Assembly (NCBI GenBank): GCA_019114265.1 | Contig: DXFV01000050.1 | Coordinates: 55,351-119,350, forward strand | Length of the DNA stretch: 64,000 bases | From: Anaerofilum faecale | GTDB lineage: Bacteria; Bacillota; Clostridia; Oscillospirales; Ruminococcaceae | Reading direction: 5' to 3' | Shown here: positions 50,047-57,740 of the stretch, in pieces | How the letters are laid out: every line of letters starts with the position of its first letter | How positions within the stretch are numbered: position 1 is the first letter of the stretch | Translations under genes and position numbers: made by a program | Notes under the pieces: generated by a model | Seen by the model: only the letters and a program-made list of their open reading frames with translations | Database searches by the model: none | What the model was told of the DNA's origin: nothing

Positions 50047-50595
50047 ATGACAACCGGCGGAAAGATCCAGCGTATACGGCAGCATCGGAAAATGACACAG
50101 AAAGAGCTGGGCGATGCGATCGGCCTGCCTGCCAATCGTGTTGCCCAGTATGAGATGGGGTATCGCGTGCCCAAGAAGCCTCTGCTGGAACAGATGGCAC
50201 AGGCGCTGCAGGTGTCCCCTCTGGCGCTTCAAGAGCCGAATACAGGAAATATCTCAGACATCATGGAAACGCTGTTCTGGATGGATGAAGATGTGCCCGG
50301 CGTGTTCCGCTTGACCACGATCCAATTTGATGATCTGGACTGTTGGCGGGAGGAATACCAGGAGGAAGGAGCAGAGGCCTGCCTCCATGGGAACATCGTT
50401 CTTCCCAGCAGCGTGTTTCCGCCCACAGTGCTGTGGACAGAAAATGGGATGTTGGACAGCTTTTTTAAGGAATGGGCCGAAAAACAGGCTGCCTACTACG
50501 CAGGGCGCCTCACCCGCGAACAGTATCTTGAGTGGAAAATCAGATGGCCGATGGATTCAGAGGTGAGAGGTGCAGAGTTCTTTATCGAAAAATGA
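50047..50595 (+). CDS. XRE-family helix-turn-helix regulator
   Basis: 182 residues. N-terminal HTH_3 (KIQRIRQHRKMTQKELGDAIGLPANRVAQYEMGYRVPKKPLLEQMAQAL) and an unassigned C-terminal ~100 residues rich in acidic and aromatic positions (DDLDCWREEYQEEGAEA, FFKEWAEKQAAYYAGRLT). Convergent with the methylase-nuclease pair across a shared terminator; it may be the controller of that system or of the element, but no matching operator is identified. AAAGGACGGG lies upstream of the ATG. Confidence 0.85.
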   Translation: MTTGGKIQRIRQHRKMTQKELGDAIGLPANRVAQYEMGYRVPKKPLLEQMAQALQVSPLALQEPNTGNISDIMETLFWMDEDVPGVFRLTTIQFDDLDCWREEYQEEGAEACLHGNIVLPSSVFPPTVLWTENGMLDSFFKEWAEKQAAYYAGRLTREQYLEWKIRWPMDSEVRGAEFFIEK

Positions 50596-50686
50596 TAGAT
50601 GGAAAACGCAAGGATATAACTAGTGAGAAATAGGGAAAAGAGTGTGTTTTAAGCGGGTGACGAATTATCTTAGAAAAAAATAAAAT

Positions 50687-50721
50687 GAAAAGAGACTGGC
50701 CATTCTGGCCAGTCTCTTTTC
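50687..50721. terminator. Bidirectional terminator between xre and methylase
   Basis: GAAAAGAGACTGGCC/GGCCAGTCTCTTTTC, a perfect 15-base stem with a five-base loop and A/T flanks. Confidence 0.9.
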
Positions 50722-50728
50722 ATAAAGA

Positions 50729-51364
50729 TCAATCGCCTTTCACAGTATGGTTTTTATATGTGTTCCAAGTAGGCTCATAATCTGCAGTGGCTTGATTTCC
50801 CCACATATCCCAACCTTCTCGATCGCCTCGAGCAAAAAGTTCCAAGAAAGGGCCAGGCGAACACCGCTCAATAATCGGGATAATCTCGTCCGGTTTGCGG
50901 GAATGCTCGCGCTTTTGTGTGCGAATCAAATTCACTTGCGACCTTGCAGGAGCAAGTGTGCGGTTGTTTTCACCGCGAATTCCGAACAGGAGAATCTCTG
51001 TAACATTCCGGAAATAAAACCCTACGCCACGACCGTCTGGCTGGCCATCTTTCCTGACCTTTTCCCAGATGATATTTCCTTTATACTCGAATCCCCACGC
51101 TTTCATTACAGCCAAGCCGTCGGGAAGGAGTGCGTTTGGCACCCAAAGATACAAGTGGCTTTTTTCCGCTGCGATTTCTCCAACAGGAAGATCTTCGATC
51201 TCTTCAAGGGACATGGTTTCGTAGCGATTGAGTTTTTTGTTCTCAGGGGCTACCTTGCCGGTTCTGTTTTGAAAACGCCAAGGCGGATCAGCATAAATGG
51301 TTGCGTACTTTTTGCCCGCACAAAAATGTAATAAGTTTTCTCCGGTGGTAAGGACCTTCTCCAT
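50729..51364 (-). CDS. MT-A70-family adenine methyltransferase
   Basis: 211 residues. Catalytic DPPW at 26-29 (TIYADPPWRF), SHLYLWVPNALLPDGLAVMKAWGF, NIIWEKV, EILLFGIRG and EHSRKPDEIIPIIERCSPG: an MT-A70 class enzyme that N6-methylates adenine in DNA. It starts one base after the stop of the nuclease gene, so the two are an obvious methylase-restriction pair. MT-A70 partners differ from the usual type II methylases. AAGGAG precedes the ATG at 51364. Confidence 0.9.
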   Translation of the reverse strand: MEKVLTTGENLLHFCAGKKYATIYADPPWRFQNRTGKVAPENKKLNRYETMSLEEIEDLPVGEIAAEKSHLYLWVPNALLPDGLAVMKAWGFEYKGNIIWEKVRKDGQPDGRGVGFYFRNVTEILLFGIRGENNRTLAPARSQVNLIRTQKREHSRKPDEIIPIIERCSPGPFLELFARGDREGWDMWGNQATADYEPTWNTYKNHTVKGD

Positions 51365-51365
51365 G

Positions 51366-52046
51366 TTATTCTCCTTCGGTCCAGTCCGAAATGCAAGCTT
51401 TCCGAATGCCAACAGCAAGAATAGGACAGCCGCCATTGCGTCTGGAATTTAAGCGGTACAGCAACTTGCCCATCCAAGTGGTGCTGGCACCATATTTTCT
51501 CATAATTGGTTTTCCGTCGTGATCAAGTACGGTCTTAAATACATCGTTCAGCTCTTGTGAGCGAGTGATAATAACACCAGCACTGATGATGTCACAATCG
51601 TAATATGTACGCATTGCAAGCAAGTCACGGTCAAATGTCTGGTCCTTGCTGTTCCATTCCAAGTCGAACGCAACACGGTTTTTCAAGAAATCTATATTGT
51701 GACCATCAATGTACTGTTCAATAACTCGTTCCTCAAACGGTTCATTCGAGAAGCGCCCGCGCTGATCCGCTTGCCTGGGAAAGAATTTGATATGCAGATC
51801 CCCGGAAATGCGGATTTCCCGCCAACCGAAAGGATACAAAACATCATCGAATTTTTTAGGAATGTTGGTTTCATTTCCACCGGCAGCCTGCAAGTCAGAA
51901 ACCGAGATGTTGAGCTTGCGCAGACAGGTGACAAGCTCGTTCCACTCTTCGGGGAATGCTTGTGTGATAATCTCAAGAGCATGATTGTAGTTATGAAATT
52001 CATACTTCTCCAGAAGGTCCTCTGGAATGTAGCTTTTAATGTCCAT
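51366..52046 (-). CDS. BglII/BstYI-like restriction endonuclease
   Basis: 226 residues. N-terminal helices (DLLEKYEFHNYNHALEIITQ) and a PD-(D/E)xK-like core: RVAFDLEWNSKDQTFDRDLLAMR followed by IISAGVIITR, as in the BglII/BstYI group, which cut (A/R)GATC(T/Y). SAGVIITRSQELNDVF is the typical next strand-helix. ATG 52046 follows GGAGG by 9 bases; a TTG start further up is less likely. Together with the adjacent methylase this forms a compact type II restriction-modification unit; the recognition site is inferred only from the family. Confidence 0.75.
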   Translation of the reverse strand: MDIKSYIPEDLLEKYEFHNYNHALEIITQAFPEEWNELVTCLRKLNISVSDLQAAGGNETNIPKKFDDVLYPFGWREIRISGDLHIKFFPRQADQRGRFSNEPFEERVIEQYIDGHNIDFLKNRVAFDLEWNSKDQTFDRDLLAMRTYYDCDIISAGVIITRSQELNDVFKTVLDHDGKPIMRKYGASTTWMGKLLYRLNSRRNGGCPILAVGIRKACISDWTEGE

Positions 52047-52078
52047 AGGGGACGCCTCCAAATGGGATGATATAAACT

Positions 52079-52106
52079 ATTATAACACAAAATGCTCTGC
52101 TTTAAA
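52079..52106 (-). promoter_or_regulatory. Possible promoter of the restriction-modification pair
   Basis: Minus strand TTTAAA, 16-base spacer, TATAAT (52079-52084), overlapping the stop of the upstream small gene. Confidence 0.35.
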
Positions 52107-52283
52107 TGCCTCTTTGCTTAATTCTTTAAGGTAAATGAGGATTTCTTCTTTTGTGAGGTGTGAACTTTCTGCAAAATCCTCTAAGGTAAGTTTGCCTCTA
52201 CGATATAAATCATAAAAGCGCCAGAATTCATTGGGGTAATTCTTGTTGCGGTGCTCGTGCTGGTTCTTTATTGATGTTGTCAT
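52080..52283 (-). CDS. Small hypothetical protein with HTH-like end
   Basis: 67 residues. Basic N-terminus (TSIKNQHEHRNKNYPNEFWRFYDLYRRG), then KLTLEDFAESSHLTKEEILIYLKELSK, which looks like a short helix-turn-helix. Not recognised. Same strand and just upstream of the nuclease gene (33 bases), so it may be a controller of the restriction-modification unit. ATG 52283 is preceded by a weak AGG; a GTG at 52307 is an alternative start. Confidence 0.55.
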   Translation of the reverse strand: MTTSIKNQHEHRNKNYPNEFWRFYDLYRRGKLTLEDFAESSHLTKEEILIYLKELSKEAFKAEHFVL

Positions 52284-52346
52284 GGAGATCAACCTGCCTT
52301 TCAGCACAACAACATATCACACAAAATGATAATTCTCTAGTAACAA

Positions 52347-53069
52347 CTACACCAATTTTTCAGGCTGAGTTTTGTGAGATTGCATCACCTCAAACTCGTG
52401 GAACAAGAAATGCATCCTCCCGATCCGCTTGTTGATGTGCCAGTGCCCGCAATACCAAGCGTCACAGGTCAGACGGTCGTTGATGGTATCCAGCCACCGC
52501 TCGGTGGAGGCATCCACGCTGCTCTGGTCGATGCCGGGCAGGAAGGCTTCCACCGGCTCGTACTTAAAGGGGCAGGTGTGGCTCAGCACCACTGGCACCT
52601 GCCAGCCCCGGGCGGCCAGCACCTGCTCCACCTTGGCTTTGGTGGCTTCGTCGGGCTGCTCATCCTCCCACCAGCGGAAGCCCCGCATGAGGCGGTAGTA
52701 CTTGTCCACGCTGTAGGCGCCGCCGATCACCAGATGCTCCCGCCCTTCCAGCGTGTAGACCTCGCCGTCCACGGCGAACAGGACATGGGGGAACTCGGGC
52801 TGGATATACACCTGACCGTCGTTCCAATCCTGCAACACATAGCCGGGCACATGGGCGGGCCGGCACTCGTGGTTGCCATGAATGCACAAAACCGTAGGGC
52901 CGCAGGTGTTGAGCTGCTCCTTGACGTATATATCCCGTTTATCCAGATAGTAGTTGGCCCCCACATCGCCCAGAATCACCAGGGTATCGCCTGGCTGCAG
53001 CTGCATCCGCCGGCAGAATTCCACGATTTCTGCCACATCGCCATGAGAATCGCCTGTGTAGAACACCAT
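52347..53069 (-). CDS. Calcineurin-like metallophosphoesterase
   Basis: 240 residues. Dimetal motifs in order: YTGDSHGD, VILGDVGANY, CIHGNHE, VLSHTCP and YCGHWHINK, all ligands present. It should hydrolyse a phosphoester, possibly nucleotide or RNA; the substrate is unknown. ATG 53069 lies 8 bases after AAGGAG, while a GTG at 53078 sits inside that site. The G+C content is higher than in the flanking restriction genes, so it may have a different origin. Confidence 0.88.
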   Translation of the reverse strand: MVFYTGDSHGDVAEIVEFCRRMQLQPGDTLVILGDVGANYYLDKRDIYVKEQLNTCGPTVLCIHGNHECRPAHVPGYVLQDWNDGQVYIQPEFPHVLFAVDGEVYTLEGREHLVIGGAYSVDKYYRLMRGFRWWEDEQPDEATKAKVEQVLAARGWQVPVVLSHTCPFKYEPVEAFLPGIDQSSVDASTERWLDTINDRLTCDAWYCGHWHINKRIGRMHFLFHEFEVMQSHKTQPEKLV

Positions 53070-53229
53070 ACCGCTCACTCCTTTTTTTCATTATAGCAGA
53101 GAGTCGGTCCCATAGTGTGGACTATCAGAAAACAGGGGCGCGAAATTGCACAACTTTGTCCGCTCAGCAAACGGAAAGCGGCAAAAGTTGTGCAGAATTA
53201 GGGCAGGCTGTAGAGTATACACCAGAGGC

Positions 53230-53263
53230 ATTCTAACAATTTGCTGACAATGATTGTTAGAAT
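53230..53263. promoter_or_regulatory. Inverted repeat, distal operator-like site
   Basis: ATTCTAACAAT ... ATTGTTAGAAT, perfect 11-base arms with a 12-base centre. The same TTCTAACAA/TTGTTAG elements recur at the promoter of the AlbA_2-type gene 490 bases away. Confidence 0.6.
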
Positions 53264-53485
53264 AATGAGCAGGAAGGCAAATTTCGTCGCTTGAAAAACG
53301 CATATCTCTTGCCACAAAGCATTCTCATGGTGTACGGGCTTCTGTTGACCACCGTCACAATATGGGGTGCAATATTGTGGCGTAAGGAAACGGGAGATAT
53401 TTTGCGCCACGGTGATGGGCAGCCATATTGTGGGCGATCAGAGATGGCTTTGCGGGAAAGAACGTCCGCCGCACGGAATTTTTAA

Positions 53486-53531
53486 TAAAAGTGTGATTAC
53501 AAAGCACCAAAACCCATATAAAAGTGTGATT
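53486..53531 (+). repeat. Direct repeat TAAAAGTGTGATT
   Basis: Two perfect 13-base copies at 53486-53498 and 53519-53531, 33 bases (three helical turns) apart, in the 707-base gene-free stretch 53070-53776. Nothing coding is supported in this stretch; it contains this repeat, the inverted repeat at 53230-53263 and the promoter of the next gene. Confidence 0.6.
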
Positions 53532-53710
53532 CCGGGCAAAGTGGCCTTGTGCGCCATTAAAGCCGCAGGGCGGTGACCCCTTTGAAAAGAAGACTGTTTG
53601 GCGGGAAACTGGTTGCCGCATTTTTATACTTGCTCCCGGCCTGCTGCAGAAGAAAATCAATGCTCTTGTCGTGGGCAAGGAATCCCCTCAAAATCTGTAA
53701 CGAGCGGCCC

Positions 53711-53760
53711 TTGCATTCTTTCTAACAACTGTTATAATAATTATTAGAACCGATTGTTAG
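53711..53760 (+). promoter_or_regulatory. Promoter and overlapping operator of the AlbA_2-type gene
   Basis: TTGCAT (53711-53716), 16-base spacer, TATAAT (53733-53738). TTCTAACAA (53720-53728), TTATTAGAA (53741-53749) and ATTGTTAG (53753-53760) bracket the -10, so a bound repressor would block polymerase. Confidence 0.7.
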
Positions 53761-53776
53761 GATGGGGGACAGTTCC

Positions 53777-55096
53777 ATGATGGAGGGCAAGACCACAGAA
53801 TTCAAACGGGAATATGTGGAGGATATCAAATACACGGCAGTCGCGTTTGCCAACACCGACGGTGGCAAAATTTATATTGGCATCAACGACGACGGCAGCG
53901 TTCAGGGCGTAGGGGACGCCGACGCCGTGATGCTCCGCGTCACCAATATGATCCGCGACACGATCCGCCCGGATGTCACCATGTTTACCGAGTGCGGCGT
54001 GGAGACCATCGACGGGAGATCGGTGGTGGTCCTCACGGTGCAGCGGGGAACTGCCCGGCCCTATTATCTGGTTGGGAAAGGGATCCGGCCGGAAGGCGTG
54101 TACCTGCGCCAAGGTGCGTCCTCGGTGCCGGCATCGGAGACGGCCATCCTGAACATGATCAAGGAGACCAGCGGCGATTGCTATGAGGACGCCCGATCCC
54201 TGAATCAGCAGCTGACCTTCCGGAAGGCGGAGGACTATTTTGCCCGCCACGAACTGCCCTTTGGCGAGAGCCAGAAGCGGACCCTGGGCATCATTGGCGA
54301 GGATGGGATGTATACCAACCTGGGGCTGCTGCTCTCCGATGAGTGTGTTCACACCATCAAGCTGGCCGTGTTTGAGGGGAGCAAAAAGACCACCTTCCGG
54401 GACCGGCGAGAGCTGGGCGGCTCGCTGCTGGAGCAGCTGGAAGATGCCTATGCCTATATTGACCAATTCAACCGCACCCGGGCGGAGTTTTCCGGCCTGG
54501 ACCGCATCGACAAGCGGGATTACCCCCCGGAGGCGGTGCGCGAGGCGCTGCTCAATGCGATCACCCACCGGGACTACAGCTTCAGCGGCTCCACTCTCAT
54601 CAGCATTTTTGACGACCGCATCGAGTTCGTGACCATCGGCGGTCTGGTGCGAGGGCTGACCTTCGACGACATCATGCTGGGTGTGTCGGCGCTGCGGAAC
54701 AAGAAGCTGGCCAATGTGTTCTACCGCCTGCGGCTGATCGAGGCGTATGGCACCGGCATCCTGCGGATCAATGAGTGCTATGCGGACAGTGAAGTGAAGC
54801 CCCTGTTTGAAGTGACCGACAATGCGTTCAAGATCACCCTGCCGAACAGGAATTTCACCGGTGAACGAAAAGAGACAACATCCGCTGTGCCGGCAAGGAA
54901 TAAGGGCAAGGCGCAGCGGCAGGATATCATCCTTCGCCTGGCGAAAAAGCAAGGGGCGGTGACCCGCAAGGATGTGGAAGCGGCCTTGCAGGTATCCCAG
55001 TCTTCTGCAATCCTCATCCTGCGTGAGATGGTAGACAAGGGCCTGCTGGTGAAGGTCGGAGCGGGGAAACAGTTGAAATACTGTGCTGCAGAGTAA
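53777..55096 (+). CDS. AlbA_2/HATPase-type ATP-binding transcription regulator
   Basis: 439 residues. N-terminal AlbA_2 (Schlafen-like) domain: KTTEFKREYVEDIKYTAVAFANTDGGKIYIGINDDG; middle ATPase (HATPase_c_4) region with YPPEAVREALLNAITHRDYS, FDDRIEFVTIGGL and EAYGTGILRI; C-terminal winged helix (ILRLAKKQGAVTRKDVEAALQVSQSSAILILREMVDKGLLVKVG). Many such proteins sit in defence islands and regulate transcription. Repeats overlapping its promoter suggest autoregulation. ATG 53777 fits the GGGGGA site; ATG 53762 would leave almost no leader. Confidence 0.82.
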   Translation: MMEGKTTEFKREYVEDIKYTAVAFANTDGGKIYIGINDDGSVQGVGDADAVMLRVTNMIRDTIRPDVTMFTECGVETIDGRSVVVLTVQRGTARPYYLVGKGIRPEGVYLRQGASSVPASETAILNMIKETSGDCYEDARSLNQQLTFRKAEDYFARHELPFGESQKRTLGIIGEDGMYTNLGLLLSDECVHTIKLAVFEGSKKTTFRDRRELGGSLLEQLEDAYAYIDQFNRTRAEFSGLDRIDKRDYPPEAVREALLNAITHRDYSFSGSTLISIFDDRIEFVTIGGLVRGLTFDDIMLGVSALRNKKLANVFYRLRLIEAYGTGILRINECYADSEVKPLFEVTDNAFKITLPNRNFTGERKETTSAVPARNKGKAQRQDIILRLAKKQGAVTRKDVEAALQVSQSSAILILREMVDKGLLVKVGAGKQLKYCAAE

Positions 55097-55178
55097 AACT
55101 TCACCAGACAAGAAAAAGGATTGCAATGGTTACAGCAGAATATTTCAGGGGGGAAAGGACGTCAAAGGATACAGTAAA

Positions 55179-55700
55179 ATGGCAAAAATTGCCGCGGAAC
55201 TGAAGACCCAGAACGCTCGAAACGCTGGAAGAAAGAAGAAGTTCACCCTTGTTGATATCAACGCCATGGAGAAACTGCTGGCCCAAGGGTGCACGATCCA
55301 ACAGGTCGCTGAGCAGTTCGGCACCTCCCGACGAATCGTGACCAAGTACGTGAACCCAAAACCGAACAAGGGCTGCACTCTGCGGATGACCTACATGTAT
55401 GGTCGCCGCCCCTGCACTGTGATCGATGTGGATTTCCTCCGTCAGAAGGTATATATTCGAAACCGTACCGATGACCTTCTTCATCGGGCTTTTGGGGTGG
55501 TGGAGAATCCCAGCTGGGAAGACTTTGAGGAATTTCTGAAAAGCCGCTGCTTTCCGCCTTCACGAGGAAATGTGAAAGCGGAACTACAGGCGCTTGGTCT
55601 CACCGACTACGATCCGCTCCAGATTGTTGAGAAGACCCATGGGCGCACGGTAGAAGATAGCCTGTGGCTGAAATTCCAGTATTATCCGGCGGAAAGTTGA
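55179..55700 (+). CDS. Helix-turn-helix protein of unknown function
   Basis: 173 residues. N-terminal RKKKFTLVDINAMEKLLAQGCTIQQVAEQFGTSRRIVTKYVN is a resolvase/MarR-like helix-turn-helix. The C-terminal half (RAFGVVENPSWEDFEEFLKSRCFPPSRGNVKAELQALGLTDYDPLQIVEKTHGRTVEDSLWLKF) resembles small partners found beside HipA-like kinases in Firmicutes; I cannot confirm this, and no HipA gene follows here. ATG 55179 follows AAAGGA; an overlapping start at 55083 is possible. It is 82 bases after the ATPase gene, probably co-transcribed. Confidence 0.65.
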   Translation: MAKIAAELKTQNARNAGRKKKFTLVDINAMEKLLAQGCTIQQVAEQFGTSRRIVTKYVNPKPNKGCTLRMTYMYGRRPCTVIDVDFLRQKVYIRNRTDDLLHRAFGVVENPSWEDFEEFLKSRCFPPSRGNVKAELQALGLTDYDPLQIVEKTHGRTVEDSLWLKFQYYPAES

Positions 55701-55778
55701 ACCCTGGCCCGCAAGTCCACTTCTGTCCCGTCTTGTCCATAAAAATCTGCAACAGTCAAAATCTTTCTTTGATTTTTA

Positions 55779-56621
55779 TTGAGTTACGGATGTGGCGTAA
55801 TCAAAATTAAAAATCCCAAAATCAATCCTTATTATCTTGCATACACATTGGAAGAGAATAAGCACAAATATGGATTTGACCGTGGGTTAAGAGCATCATT
55901 GTCAAACATGAAATCAGTAAAAGTTAGTATTCCGGTTGATGCCTCTGGGGAATTTGATGAGAGTGTCCAAGCCAGCATTGCTGATTCTATGTTGGGTATG
56001 CGTCAAATACGAAACAATCTTTCAGAAAAGCGGACAAACATTGCTGACATTAAAGTCGTTTTGGAAGACGAGAATTATAAGTATAGTTATTTCCCATTGA
56101 CAGATATTCTCGAGCCAATAAAAGGTCTCTCAAAATACACAAAGAAATATGGAAATCTTCATGGGGGACCATATCCTGTTTATTCTGCATCAAGCAAAAA
56201 AGCATTAACTTATATTGATACTTTTGATTATGATGGCAAATATATGACATGGTCTACAAATGGATTTGCTGGTACAATTTTAGTCTTAGATGGAAAGTTT
56301 TCTATCAATGGTGATCGTGGTGTTTTAATTCCAAAAGACGACCGAACCGACATTGACCTTGATTATATGAAGTTCACATTAGAGCCTCTTTTCCGTGATT
56401 TGGCGAAAGGACGCAAAGGTGATAATGGCGAAGATGAGTTCACAAAATTATATCCATCTATGCTGAAGGATATTATGGTGCCTATTCCAGTTGACGAGCA
56501 TGGGAGCATTGATCTGTATGCACAGAAAGAGATCGCTACTAAATATTTGGCCATTGAGCAGAGCAAGGATGAAGTGATTTTAAAATTGGATGCATTGATC
56601 CAGCAAAAAATAGAATTATAG
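55779..56621 (+). pseudogene. hsdS: Type I restriction specificity subunit HsdS, 5'-truncated
   Basis: 280 codons of A+T-rich sequence. Residues ~1-60 are only the end of target-recognition domain 1 (NPYYLAYTLEENKHKYGF, LRASLSNMKSVKVSIP); then the central helix, a complete second domain (FPLTDILEPIKGLSKYTKK, PVYSASSKKALTYIDTF, WSTNGFAGTILVLDGKFSINGDRGVL) and the final helix (KEIATKYLAIEQSKDEVILKLDALIQQ). A TGA at 55770-55772 closes the frame upstream, and the nominal TTG start has no ribosome site. No HsdM or HsdR is near. Base use differs sharply from its surroundings, indicating transfer. Confidence 0.8.
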
Positions 56622-56849
56622 CAATAAGATGAGGCAGCCAGGTATGTGATATCTGGCTGCCGTTCTATGTAAACACCGTCGGATAACTGGCAGTGCGATG
56701 GTCGAAGCTATCTTTCTCTGTCCGGTAGTGTCAAGGATTTTCGCAAAAAGGTTTGCAGGCCCTGGCATGAGGTTTGAATGAAAAACAGGCGCGAAGCTTT
56801 GAAAAATCAATGGTTTATGAGGATTGAATAGTTAAAAAGAATTTCTTTG

Positions 56850-56873
56850 GCCCTTTCTTTGCAAAGAAAGGGC
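56850..56873. repeat. Perfect 24-base palindrome
   Basis: GCCCTTTCTTTG and its complement back to back, extended on both sides by TTTCTTT/AAAGAAA-type bases. The gene-free stretch 56622-56966 also holds a GGCAGCCAG...CTGGCTGCC hairpin (56634-56661) after the hsdS remnant; nothing coding is seen. It marks the edge between A+T-rich accessory and G+C-rich core sequence. Confidence 0.7.
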
Positions 56874-56966
56874 GAAAAAAAAGAAATCTTTAATGCGGGT
56901 TTAATCTTGGGCGCGTATACTGGAAGCACAACAAAACACAACGCCCCCATAAAGGAGGAACCCTGT

Positions 56967-57683
56967 ATGAAAAAACGTACCCTTTCCCTGCTTGCCGCGG
57001 CGGCCCTGGCCGCCCTTGCCCTGACCGGCTGCGCCAACGCCGCCGCCTACGACGGCGCGCGGGCCGTCGCCCCCCAGACCGGCGAGAGCATCTCCGCCGC
57101 CGCCACCGCCACGCCCACCCCCAGCCCGGCCGCCCCGGTGGCCGCCCCGGCGGGGGATACCACCGCCGGCGTGGCGGGTTCCGCCGACCCCGACAGCGGC
57201 TATATCAGCGAGGAAGCCGCCAAGGCCGCCGCCCTGGAACACGCCGGGGTGGCCGAGGCCGACCTGGACGGCATCCGGGTGCGGCTGGACTACGACGACG
57301 GCCGCGCGGTCTATGACGTGGAGTTCCTGCGCCGCAGCGACAGCGGCCTGGAAGAATACGACTACGAGATCGACGCCGCCGACGGCCGCATCGTGAGCTA
57401 CGACTACGACGCCGAGGGCCTGCGCGACGGCCGCTGGATCGACGATGACGCCGCCGCCTCCGCCGCCGGCACGGCGGTCAGCGCCGAACAGGCCAAGCAG
57501 ATCGCCCTGGAACATGCGGGCGTGGCGGAAGCCGACGTCTACGGCCTGGAAATGGAACTGGAACACGACGACGGCCGCACCTGTTATGAATTTTCCTGGA
57601 AGGTGGACTTCACCGAGTACGACTGCGACATCGACGCCGACACCGGCGAGGTGCTGCACTTCTCCCAGGAGCGGGACGACTGA
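56967..57683 (+). CDS. Lipoprotein with two PepSY domains
   Basis: 238 residues. Lipoprotein signal with lipobox LTGC (KKRTLSLLAAAALAALALTGC), an Ala/Pro/Thr linker, then two PepSY repeats (~78-140: ISEEAAKAAALEHAGVAEADL, and ~157-225: VSAEQAKQIALEHAGVAEADV), each ending with a D-D-G-R strand and a DADTGEV-type close. PepSY domains are thought to inhibit peptidases or bind metals outside the cell. Very Ala/Asp-rich. AAAGGAGG precedes the ATG, with a TATACT box about 40 bases upstream. Monocistronic, with its own terminator. Confidence 0.88.
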   Translation: MKKRTLSLLAAAALAALALTGCANAAAYDGARAVAPQTGESISAAATATPTPSPAAPVAAPAGDTTAGVAGSADPDSGYISEEAAKAAALEHAGVAEADLDGIRVRLDYDDGRAVYDVEFLRRSDSGLEEYDYEIDAADGRIVSYDYDAEGLRDGRWIDDDAAASAAGTAVSAEQAKQIALEHAGVAEADVYGLEMELEHDDGRTCYEFSWKVDFTEYDCDIDADTGEVLHFSQERDD

Positions 57684-57701
57684 ACCCGGGAAGGAACAAC
57701 G

Positions 57702-57733
57702 CCGCCCGGCCTCAAAAGAGGCCGGGCGGTTTT
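57702..57733 (+). terminator. Terminator of the PepSY lipoprotein gene
   Basis: CCGCCCGGCCTC-AAAA-GAGGCCGGGCGG then TTTT; between convergent genes. Confidence 0.85.
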
Positions 57734-57740
57734 GCGTGGG

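Noticed and set aside
49607..50200. 197-codon minus-strand frame before and across the XRE gene
   Set aside because: Antisense to the clear XRE helix-turn-helix start and its promoter, with no recognisable domain.
53291..53485. 64-codon plus-strand frame with one hydrophobic segment
   Set aside because: TTG start without a usable ribosome site, and the second half is ordinary-looking intergenic sequence.
56633..56762. Right attachment site of the tRNA-Ser element
   Set aside because: I looked for a copy of the tRNA 3' half or anticodon-loop sequence near the accessory-block edge and found none, so no boundary is claimed.
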